Shown: one piece after another, positions 30,013-37,097 of the stretch | Numbering within the stretch: position 1 is the first letter of the stretch | Layout of the letters: each line of letters opens with the position of its first letter | IMG/VR virus record: IMGVR_UViG_3300048672_000626 | Span: 1-38,290 of that record | Strand: one strand, 5' to 3' | Length of the DNA: 38,290 nt | DNA from: a virus | The notes under the pieces: model-generated | Database searches by the model: none | The model's input: the letters and a program-made list of their open reading frames with translations, nothing else | What the model was told of the DNA's origin: nothing | Position numbers and translations under genes: made by a program

Positions 30013-30575
30013 ATAAAATAATAATGCCTGATTCACTAGAAGCAAAACCAGAATTAGTTACATTGCAATTGTATAAAACCAAAGATGGTCAGCTTTATCC
30101 TAATGATCTTGAAGGCTTAAGGTGCGCTATCTACCAAAACTGCACACATCGACCTTGTGAATGTTGCGGAGAACCCATTGAAAAAATGTATGCGCATTGC
30201 CAGGAATGCAGGGAAAAACGAGACATGGAGCAGTATTTAAAAAGGAATTTTATAGATTGGGACAGAGAAATACCTCTGTATTCGGAAGCTAATGATATAT
30301 TCTTTTTTGATATTGACGATCTTCGCGATTATTGTGCCGAGCATGACAAAGATCCGCTGAGTTTACGACTCCTACTGTGTGAGCCGATACTTGCGAAAAG
30401 CCATTCGCTAGACTATGACCACTTCGCGGATTCGTTGAGTGAAGATATGGACACTCCCGATGAATTGTTGGATACCCTGGATGCCTTTAACTTAGGCCTT
30501 GAAAACTATAAAGCACCGTTGTCCTGGGAACCCGGTAAGTATAGGGTTACTGTTTATCCAGAGAATTTAGAATGA
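30009..30575 (+). CDS. Zinc-finger-containing hypothetical protein, 188 residues
   Basis: A cysteine cluster lies at residues about 44-70: CTHRPCECCGEPIEKMYAHC followed by QEC. The rest is strongly acidic (FFFDIDDLRDYCAEHDKDPL and LSEDMDTPDELLDTLDAF) and ends in KYRVTVYPENLE. Proteins with this layout are seen in lambdoid-type phage early regions and are annotated only as hypothetical. It is coupled with both neighbours by ATGA overlaps. Confidence 0.6.
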   Translation: MNKIIMPDSLEAKPELVTLQLYKTKDGQLYPNDLEGLRCAIYQNCTHRPCECCGEPIEKMYAHCQECREKRDMEQYLKRNFIDWDREIPLYSEANDIFFFDIDDLRDYCAEHDKDPLSLRLLLCEPILAKSHSLDYDHFADSLSEDMDTPDELLDTLDAFNLGLENYKAPLSWEPGKYRVTVYPENLE

Positions 30576-31036
30576 AACTAGTTAGCACTGAGCAAGCTGC
30601 TATTGTATTAGGCATTCATAGTAAAACAGCAGCAAGAAAATATATAGCTTTGCTTAAAAAATATTATCCTGACTTTCCTAAGCCAAAAAAAATAGATGAC
30701 CATATAAAACTGTATTGCGTTAAAGAACTTAAAGAATTTAGCAATCGATATGTAAGTGGATATGAAGCAGCTAAAATTTGTTTTAGACGTTACTATGCAG
30801 AAATGAAAAGCAGTAGAGAACGTGTTGACTATACCAGCTTTGAATATTCAGAAAATATAGTAACGCCGGCTATACAGATAGCTAAAAATGTAAAAGGAAT
30901 TAAATCTCTAAATAAGAATTTCTTAGCCGGTAATTATGGCCCAAGGCCATTAAGAAGAACTAATGCGATTAAGAAACTGACTGCAAAGCACTTTAAGAGT
31001 GAAACTAAATGTATTCGAGTGACAGGGTGGAATTAA
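30572..31036 (+). CDS. Probable helix-turn-helix protein, 154 residues
   Basis: The N-terminus reads MKLVSTEQAAIVLGIHSKTA then ARKYIALLKK, a MerR/excisionase-like helix-turn-helix in which STEQAAIVLGI is the first part. The rest is basic and helical and ends with KCIRVTGWN. It is near the end of the early operon, where phages often place late-gene regulators, so it is a candidate activator of the late promoter. This is inference from position only. Confidence 0.5.
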   Translation: MKLVSTEQAAIVLGIHSKTAARKYIALLKKYYPDFPKPKKIDDHIKLYCVKELKEFSNRYVSGYEAAKICFRRYYAEMKSSRERVDYTSFEYSENIVTPAIQIAKNVKGIKSLNKNFLAGNYGPRPLRRTNAIKKLTAKHFKSETKCIRVTGWN

Positions 31037-31476
31037 TGGATAATCAATTTAAATGGGACATGTTATTAATAACTACATTCTTCAACCATCCTGATTATAA
31101 AATGGGTTATTTGCGCCATAAGTTTGAAGAAAGAAACGGTATTGACTTCAATAGATTATTACGTGCTCCAGTCGATAACAGGCAATGGTTTTGTTCGGTC
31201 GCGGTATTTATATCTAACTATTTACCAAAGCTTGGCAAAAAACTATATGAATCTGATGTGCTTGATTCATTCGATATAGCAGAAAAGTTAAAAGATTCAA
31301 AAATGGACACTCTATCTATTCGCAATTATGGTATTCTTAATAGAAGAGATAGAAAAGAAATTAATGCTAGCAAGAAAATGTACAAAGAATTTTATAGTGA
31401 AGTCCATAAAATATGCGAAGAACGAACTAAAGATTCGGCTAGAAGCTGGTCAACTGTTAAGAAAGTTGGTCGGTAA
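31036..31476 (+). CDS. Hypothetical protein, 146 residues, last early gene
   Basis: I chose ATG 31036, which shares its A with the previous stop (TAATG). The protein (MDNQFKWDMLLITTFFNHPD...) is basic and mostly helical, ending KDSARSWSTVKKVGR. No domain is recognised. Its place at the end of the early operon, just before the terminator and after a helix-turn-helix protein, fits a regulator or antiterminator, but there is no direct support. Confidence 0.55.
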   Translation: MDNQFKWDMLLITTFFNHPDYKMGYLRHKFEERNGIDFNRLLRAPVDNRQWFCSVAVFISNYLPKLGKKLYESDVLDSFDIAEKLKDSKMDTLSIRNYGILNRRDRKEINASKKMYKEFYSEVHKICEERTKDSARSWSTVKKVGR

Positions 31477-31497
31477 TAATTAACAGATAAATACTAA

Positions 31498-31532
31498 AAA
31501 ACCTGCTTAAATGTTTTTATTTAGCAGGTTTT
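31498..31532. terminator. Bidirectional intrinsic terminator between early and late operons
   Basis: AAAACCTGCT (31498-31507) and AGCAGGTTTT (31523-31532) pair over 10 bp and can be extended by AAA/TTT past a bulge. T-rich tracts flank it on both strands. It closes the plus-strand early operon and probably also stops the late minus-strand transcript that comes from the other side. Confidence 0.85.
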
Positions 31533-31535
31533 ATT

Positions 31536-31637
31536 ATGATAGAAATTATACTTACCGCAACAATTATCAATCTGCTGCTTACAATACTATCTATGTGGGC
31601 CAATGTCCGTGGGTCGCGTAATAGACGCAAGCACTAA
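31536..31637 (+). CDS. Doubtful single-helix micro-protein, 33 residues
   Basis: The ORF (MIEIILTATIINLLLTILSM...) has one hydrophobic helix and a basic end (GSRNRRKH), and an AGCAGG stretch upstream that belongs to the terminator stem. It overlaps the 3' end of the minus-strand gene 31591-31806. It might be expressed by readthrough of the early operon, but chance is quite possible. Confidence 0.25.
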   Translation: MIEIILTATIINLLLTILSMWANVRGSRNRRKH

Positions 31638-31806
31638 GAACGCCTATCACTGACCATTGTGCAACTGTTTTGGCGATCTCATAATACATAGATTTACGTG
31701 CTTTTTCGGCTTCTATAGCTTCTTCTATCCAGCGGTGATGCTCTTCATGCTTCACATCATATTCACGCCGCTGCCGAGATCTTCTATCTATATCATGCGC
31801 AGTCAT
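31591..31806 (-). CDS. Small membrane protein of the lysis block, 71 residues
   Basis: I chose ATG 31806, which overlaps the Rz stop (ATGA). The protein has a charged, His-rich helical head (YDVKHEEHHRWIEEAIEAEK) and a C-terminal membrane helix (WSVIGVLSACVYYATHG). Similar proteins with a soluble helix and one transmembrane segment occur near holin genes. It may be a second holin or an antiholin, or unrelated. It is the last gene of the late operon. Confidence 0.6.
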   Translation of the reverse strand: MTAHDIDRRSRQRREYDVKHEEHHRWIEEAIEAEKARKSMYYEIAKTVAQWSVIGVLSACVYYATHGHWPT

Positions 31807-32279
31807 TTCACACCGCACTGAGCACTTACAAATTTATAGCATGTATTGGCATACGCTGCTAATTCATCGGCTCGGTAGCTTTCTGATTGAAGAAATCTTG
31901 TAAGTTCTTCTGAAAGTTCGGTTCCGCTGGCTTGCTCTTTAGTGATTCCGGTATTACTGGTTTTTGACATGGAGCAATCACTACTTTGCCTGCGCTTTCC
32001 TGGGTCGCGCAAGCGCATAGGTTTAATGCTATCACGCAGAGAATTAATCGAATTAATAGCTGATTCATGAGATAAGTTAAGCTCTGTATTTAAGTCAAGT
32101 GCCTGAGTTTCTTTGATAGCAAGCTGTTTTGCCAATTTGTCTTGAATAGATTCTGCTTCTTTTTTTTGAGATAAAATAGACTGATTTAATAGCGCTATTG
32201 TCTGCTTATCATTATGCCAAGCTACGCCAAATCCTGAGCAAAAAGAAGTAATTAGCGCGCCAATGACTATATAAAACAT
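31803..32279 (-). CDS. Rz: i-spanin (Rz-like)
   Basis: I chose ATG 32279, which starts with a signal-anchor helix (MFYIVIGALITSFCSGFGVA), giving 158 residues. A long coiled coil follows (LSQKKEAESIQDKLAKQLAI and so on), the standard layout of an inner-membrane spanin. A longer frame upstream would overlap the holin gene and lacks spanin features. Within it, in another frame, lies the Rz1 gene. Together they bridge and fuse the two membranes at lysis. Confidence 0.85.
   Translation of the reverse strand: MFYIVIGALITSFCSGFGVAWHNDKQTIALLNQSILSQKKEAESIQDKLAKQLAIKETQALDLNTELNLSHESAINSINSLRDSIKPMRLRDPGKRRQSSDCSMSKTSNTGITKEQASGTELSEELTRFLQSESYRADELAAYANTCYKFVSAQCGVK
31859..32068 (-). CDS. Rz1: o-spanin lipoprotein (Rz1-like), nested in Rz
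   Basis: The ORF has 69 residues in a different frame inside the Rz gene. It begins MNQLLIRLILCVIALNLCAC, a lipoprotein signal with lipobox L17-C18-A19-C20. The mature part has several Pro residues (PCQKPVIPESLKSKPAEPNF), as expected for Rz1. Complete nesting within Rz is the lambda-type arrangement and shows that the host has an outer membrane. Confidence 0.85.
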   Translation of the reverse strand: MNQLLIRLILCVIALNLCACATQESAGKVVIAPCQKPVIPESLKSKPAEPNFQKNLQDFFNQKATEPMN

Positions 32280-32281
32280 AG

Positions 32282-32449
32282 TTAATCTTTTGTCGCTACG
32301 CCAATAGCACCGGCTACACCAGTACCAAGCAATATTAATGCTGTCGGGTCTTTCCCCATCCACCAGCCAACTGTGCCAGCGATAAATACGATTACCCATA
32401 CTGACCCGCGCTGTGTAGATGGCTGACTAAAATCTATTCCTAGTTTCAT
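32282..32449 (-). CDS. Holin, two membrane segments, 55 residues
   Basis: The ORF starts at ATG 32449 (MKLGIDFSQPSTQRGSVWVI) and has two hydrophobic segments, WVIVFIAGTVGWWMG and ALILLGTGVAGAIGVA, separated by KDPT. It ends 2 bp before the Rz start. Its size, topology and place directly before Rz/Rz1 fit a small class II holin. The gene overlaps the upstream 97-residue gene by ATGA. Confidence 0.75.
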   Translation of the reverse strand: MKLGIDFSQPSTQRGSVWVIVFIAGTVGWWMGKDPTALILLGTGVAGAIGVATKD

Positions 32450-32739
32450 AGTTTTCTCTTTGGTAAATAACGCATTTCATCACGATGAAGCCATTTTATA
32501 CCGCGTACATCAACAAATAAATTCTTCGCTGTAATTAATATTGACTTAAAATCGTGTAATCTTATATCTGTATTATTGCCGCCTTTTAGTTCGCAATAGC
32601 CATCTATAGGCGGCAATATTACTGTAAAAAATTTATAGGGCGCTGGTGAACAGCATTTATCTTCTGGTAATCCGTTATAAATACGTAACAATACTGAACC
32701 AGATGGCAATGATTCGTGCGTTGTTACTGAATTATACAT
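32446..32739 (-). CDS. Hypothetical protein, 97 residues
   Basis: The protein (MYNSVTTHESLPSGSVLLRI...) is beta-rich with a CC pair and ends in a basic tail (RDEMRYLPKRKL). It has no signal peptide, membrane helix or lysozyme motif. It lies between a secreted protein and the holin, where an endolysin would often be, but nothing supports that function. Confidence 0.55.
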   Translation of the reverse strand: MYNSVTTHESLPSGSVLLRIYNGLPEDKCCSPAPYKFFTVILPPIDGYCELKGGNNTDIRLHDFKSILITAKNLFVDVRGIKWLHRDEMRYLPKRKL

Positions 32740-32766
32740 GATAATTTAGTTTGCACAACAGCCTAT

Positions 32767-33702
32767 TTACCAAGAGCAAATTGGCGATTGAGGGAATTTT
32801 GTTGCGTCTACCCAAGGAGTAGGATTCGCTGGCAATGTTAACAGGCTATGCAGGTCTCCATATTCCCTGAATTGCACATCTGGCGTATATTCGACACCAT
32901 CATAAGTTGAATTATTAGGGTCAGTTACATAATAGCCTAGAACATCAGTTTTTCTCCATTGCCATTGCGGATATGTCAACGGCGGATCGTCATAACGAAG
33001 CTCTTTTGATACAAATAGAGGCAATATAGAATTAGTTGTCAGACTAGACGCATAAACCTCAATAGGATTTCTGTGGGCATGAGCCTTTATTGATGTTCCG
33101 CCGAATAGGTAATTATTAGGATCAGGCGTTATATCTTGCCATTTGTAATATGATCCGCTGCATAATCCAAGCGGATTGCCGCCTTCGCATTGATATACGT
33201 AGCTTATTGGCACTGTTTCTGTCTCTCCATGCGTAAATACATCAAGAGGAAACGCAGTATAATACGGGTATTGATTATGCACTTCGGCAAGCGGAGATAT
33301 ATAACGCCGCAATGTTTTCTGCTCTTTGCCCTGCACTAACTGAGCCATTGATCCATTAAGCTTTTGACAAAATTTCTTCACCTCAGCCCTGTTCGGCATT
33401 GGCGTATAAAAAGCTTGGTAGTAATAGCCGTTCCATTCTGAGACAACTGGCGAGTACAAAGCACCTGGAGCTGGTGTATGCGCCTTCATATACGCAGCAA
33501 ATGCTCCAGTATTGGCGTCGATGTCATTATATGACTTCGTTGGCGGAGCGCCTAGATAGCCATTTTGACCATTCGGAATACCTAGAATTACCAGCCATTC
33601 GTCGGCGGTATGTGTTGGTGATGGTGAAAATTCAGACGCAGAATTAGCATTAAAGCTAAATAAAGCGACTATTGCTATCAAAATAATTTTCATAATTTTC
33701 AT
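32767..33702 (-). CDS. Secreted protein of unknown function, 311 residues
   Basis: The N-terminus is a Sec signal peptide: MKIMKIILIAIVALFSFNAN then SASEF, with likely cleavage after NSA. An internal ATG 9 bases later is an alternative start. The mature part is rich in Tyr, Pro and Trp, with few cysteines (CQKLNG, then CEGG and CSGS). No catalytic motif known to me is visible. It is a late gene placed between the tail genes and the holin. It could act in the periplasm, on the cell surface (superinfection exclusion) or as an unrecognised lysin. Confidence 0.65.
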   Translation of the reverse strand: MKIMKIILIAIVALFSFNANSASEFSPSPTHTADEWLVILGIPNGQNGYLGAPPTKSYNDIDANTGAFAAYMKAHTPAPGALYSPVVSEWNGYYYQAFYTPMPNRAEVKKFCQKLNGSMAQLVQGKEQKTLRRYISPLAEVHNQYPYYTAFPLDVFTHGETETVPISYVYQCEGGNPLGLCSGSYYKWQDITPDPNNYLFGGTSIKAHAHRNPIEVYASSLTTNSILPLFVSKELRYDDPPLTYPQWQWRKTDVLGYYVTDPNNSTYDGVEYTPDVQFREYGDLHSLLTLPANPTPWVDATKFPQSPICSW

Positions 33703-33712
33703 AAATTAATAG

Positions 33713-35548
33713 TTATATTAAATTCATTAGCCAAGCAAAGCATGCATCGGCTATTTGGTAATAGCCTGATGATGCAGGATGCACACCATTTGATTGTCTT
33801 ATTACATTCGTACTATTTCTGCTATTAACAGCTACAGTTTGAGTCAGCATATTATTTTCTGAGTCTATTGCAGTATTGTATGGTAGAAGATAAATGCCAT
33901 TAGCTGCTTGATTGCCAAAAATGCTTATTAGTGTTTCTAACAAAATAGACCAGTTCCTTCTGTATCTAAATTCCGACTGATCGCAATTATAATTTGAGCC
34001 AAATGCGTCTTGGTCAATACTTGGGGCAGTTGTCAAGGCCATGCCAAATTTTATAGTTGAACTTGTTGCATACCAGCCATTAATAAATATTTGCATATTA
34101 CTGCAAAAAGTCTGTGCAGCGGCATATGCCTCTGCATCTGTAGTGATAGAAAAAATATCATTAATCCCTAGATTAATGATAATCGTGGACGGCGTAGGCA
34201 AAGAGTTTGTTGATAAATAAAAAGATGGATTATATGTTGTTCCATCCCAAAATGGCGAACCTGAATTTGTTAAAAATGTCGATAAAGCCCAACCAGATAT
34301 TCCCTCGTGCTTATTTGCGCCAGTACCCTTAGTGCCAATTGTGCTAAGCGTTAATCCGGCATATCCAGCTTTTATCGCATTGACCTCTGTTACAACTTCA
34401 CCGCCTGCCGTAGTACTATCACCAATAAATAATGCCGTAATTGTACCAGTATGTGTAGTATCTGCTGATACTATAGTAGTACTTGCTGTAGCTATCTGTG
34501 CTGCTGTAACTTTATCATAGGTTGATATAGTTAAAGTATTCGACCCCGCAATGCTGGGAATAAATGTAAACCTCTCGTTTTGCTGCTTTCCTAGTCCTGC
34601 CGCAAAAGATAAATCCCACTCTACATTGTCTCGTTTTACATTAGACAGCCCGTTAAAATAAATATTACATTCTCTTGTTGGTACAGCCCAAATAGTAGGT
34701 GCTAAATTTAAAACAGGGCGCGGTGCAGGAACGACAGGCATATAATCAGATGAGTCATATATTAAAAACTCAATGCCCATGTTATACAGCGACCCGCCAG
34801 CAGTAGCTGTCCACACCCCGTTCACTTGTAGAATATAATATACTGACCCAGCCACCGAAGAAATTTGCTGCGGGTTTTTTGTACATGAGCTAAATGCTAA
34901 TCCACAATAAACATCGTCAAATGTTTTTGCATAATACTCGACCCAAAATCCTGATGATAATTCTGAATTTAACGTGATCGGCGCTGTCTTTGATGGGTTT
35001 AATAACCTGACTACAATATCATTGTAATTAGTTACCCCAGCTTTTAAAGGGTATGATCCAGTCGCTATAATTGTCCCATTTCTTGAGGTACGTACATTTA
35101 CGGTAAGTACGGCCCATTTATTTGCATCGCCAGCAGTGGTGGTTACTCTTGCAATACTAATTGCAGATATTCCAGATAACCCGGCATTTGTAAAAGTAGT
35201 TCCCCAGCCAGAAATGCTGCTGGCATTTGTGCTTATAGATTTTCCAGTTAAATTACTTTGGTTTATAAAAGAAGTTTTATTTAATTCTATGCCGTCAATT
35301 ACAACATTTCCAGTATTCCCGTTAATGGAATTAACCTGTAACACAGGTGTGAACTTAATGCCGTTGCTTGCATATTTAATGCCATCAACCCATATTGGGG
35401 CAGAACCATTTTTTCCGTACCATATCACTGGATCAGGTGCGCTTAATATGCTATCAAAATAAGCGTTTACTAAGCCGCTGTCTTGCGGGTTAGCAGCTTC
35501 CTCTATTAAGCCCTGATATTGCGTAGAAACTTGTTTATTAATAGCCAT
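33713..35548 (-). CDS. Tail protein with SGNH-hydrolase (esterase) domain
   Basis: The protein has 611 residues. The first 370 are beta-rich and probably structural. From about residue 375 an SGNH fold is seen: ALFIGDSTTAGGEV with the nucleophile Ser in GDST, the Asn motif INLGINDIF, and near the C-terminus NGVHPASSGYY, the usual x-H-P with catalytic His. Such esterases in tail proteins remove acetyl or other esters from surface polysaccharide. It overlaps nothing but ends close to its neighbours in the late operon. Confidence 0.8.
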   Translation of the reverse strand: MAINKQVSTQYQGLIEEAANPQDSGLVNAYFDSILSAPDPVIWYGKNGSAPIWVDGIKYASNGIKFTPVLQVNSINGNTGNVVIDGIELNKTSFINQSNLTGKSISTNASSISGWGTTFTNAGLSGISAISIARVTTTAGDANKWAVLTVNVRTSRNGTIIATGSYPLKAGVTNYNDIVVRLLNPSKTAPITLNSELSSGFWVEYYAKTFDDVYCGLAFSSCTKNPQQISSVAGSVYYILQVNGVWTATAGGSLYNMGIEFLIYDSSDYMPVVPAPRPVLNLAPTIWAVPTRECNIYFNGLSNVKRDNVEWDLSFAAGLGKQQNERFTFIPSIAGSNTLTISTYDKVTAAQIATASTTIVSADTTHTGTITALFIGDSTTAGGEVVTEVNAIKAGYAGLTLSTIGTKGTGANKHEGISGWALSTFLTNSGSPFWDGTTYNPSFYLSTNSLPTPSTIIINLGINDIFSITTDAEAYAAAQTFCSNMQIFINGWYATSSTIKFGMALTTAPSIDQDAFGSNYNCDQSEFRYRRNWSILLETLISIFGNQAANGIYLLPYNTAIDSENNMLTQTVAVNSRNSTNVIRQSNGVHPASSGYYQIADACFAWLMNLI

Positions 35549-35550
35549 TC

Positions 35551-37062
35551 TTACCGTCCAAAAAATTGAATAGAAACTTCTTTATAGTTTGATTTTGTTG
35601 CTGTAGTTGAATCAGCAGTTGAAAAATTACATTGAGTAATTGTTTTCAATGTTGCACCACCAACACCTGTTCCTGCAAATGTAACTACGCCGCCATTGGA
35701 TGCTACTGTGCCTGACATTGTGTAAAAAGGAGATGTAAACGGCGCTGCGAAATCTAATGTAAAATCACCTGTTCCATTTTTATTAATGGCAGCTATGTTA
35801 AAATGTTCTTTAATCCACATGGGAATAGTAAGCGTTCCTGATCCATCTGCTACTGCCGCCGCTACCGTATAGCTTCCTGCTGCAATAGTTGTTACGACAT
35901 AATTACCTGCTGTCAATACACCTGTAGAAGGGTTTAATTGTACTATTGATCCTATCTTTTTAATGTGTGCGGCTTCGGTAACTGTGCAAACGCCAGATGT
36001 TACAGTGTAACTTAAAGACCCTGAGACAATACAATCAATACATGCCCATGCTTTACACATGTTTGCTGCTTTAGGCTCATAGCCGTTATTAAATGTCTTT
36101 ACTGATGTAATCGTCTCATCAGTTGCCTTCGTGACAAATATATTTGTATTTAATGGCAACGGGTCAGTCATCAAAAATAAATTATATGAACTGATATACT
36201 CTAAATCACAATATTGATTAGCGGCGATGAGAACTGGATCGACAAAAGCTCCTGTAGAAGAATACTGCTTAAGAGGTATGGCACCTAACCCATTTATGTT
36301 TATAGTATTTGTTGTTGAGCCAGCGCTTACGAATTGGCATCTCAGGCGCAAACCAGCTGTGTATTCAGTTATGGCTGGCGTTGCGGTTGCTACATATACT
36401 CCCGTACCAATTACTCCATACCCTACTATCTTTGTATATTCCTGATATTGTATGTTCTTTTTCAATAAGTTAGGAATGTAATCAGGGTTAGAGCTAGGGT
36501 AAAGCGGGTTAGTTAGGCCATAGTAAACTGTGGATATTGAACCATCTAGTACAGTGCTATCTGGCGTTATCGTAACTGTAGTTAGGTGCGTAAAGCCATC
36601 GTATGCTGATGAGAAAATGGTTGCATAGCACGTCCCTGCTGATACTGGTATCTTTACACGGCGGCTAGCAGTAAATATCGTAGTCTGATCGTTGGCTACG
36701 GTAAAGTGAGTATTATCAACAAAAGATGCTGATGCGCCATATAACAGCCATTCGCTTGATTGTTGCAATGGTACGTCATTAACTCCTGATATATCATTAA
36801 TAATTCTAATGACATTATCAACAGAGTCAGTCAAAACAGCTTTATATGATATGCCGCTTGCTAACCAAATTGGATAAGTTGGCTCGCCACGAACATTAAG
36901 CAAGATAGGATTAGATTGATTAGCAGAGCCGAGGTTATCGGTGTAGGTAGGTGTAGGCGTAGTAGTATTGGTTAAATACCAATATATCTTCCCTCCTGAT
37001 AGTGGGTTGCCATTGTTGTCTAATTGCGCATCATTAAACAGAGGCGATAAAAAATAGGCCAT
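35551..37062 (-). CDS. Tail fibre / tailspike protein
   Basis: The protein has 503 residues. The first 100 form a virion-attachment head of a common type: FLSPLFNDAQLDNNGNPLSG then GKIYWYLTNTTTPTPTYTDN, NPILLNVRGEPTYPIWLASG and YKAVLTDSVDNVIR. The C-terminal part is beta-rich (GTGDFTLDFAAPFTSPFYTM). It probably binds the receptor. A GGAGG ribosome site precedes ATG 37062. It is followed within 3 bp by the SGNH tail protein, so the two may form a composite adhesin. Confidence 0.8.
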   Translation of the reverse strand: MAYFLSPLFNDAQLDNNGNPLSGGKIYWYLTNTTTPTPTYTDNLGSANQSNPILLNVRGEPTYPIWLASGISYKAVLTDSVDNVIRIINDISGVNDVPLQQSSEWLLYGASASFVDNTHFTVANDQTTIFTASRRVKIPVSAGTCYATIFSSAYDGFTHLTTVTITPDSTVLDGSISTVYYGLTNPLYPSSNPDYIPNLLKKNIQYQEYTKIVGYGVIGTGVYVATATPAITEYTAGLRLRCQFVSAGSTTNTININGLGAIPLKQYSSTGAFVDPVLIAANQYCDLEYISSYNLFLMTDPLPLNTNIFVTKATDETITSVKTFNNGYEPKAANMCKAWACIDCIVSGSLSYTVTSGVCTVTEAAHIKKIGSIVQLNPSTGVLTAGNYVVTTIAAGSYTVAAAVADGSGTLTIPMWIKEHFNIAAINKNGTGDFTLDFAAPFTSPFYTMSGTVASNGGVVTFAGTGVGGATLKTITQCNFSTADSTTATKSNYKEVSIQFFGR

Positions 37063-37097
37063 ATTGTCGCCTCCAGGCGTATGTTTTTTGGATTATA

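Noticed and set aside
32280-32399. Longer N-terminus of the Rz gene
   Set aside because: It would lie inside the holin gene and gives a Trp/Cys/Arg-rich stretch unlike a spanin; ATG 32279 yields a proper signal anchor.
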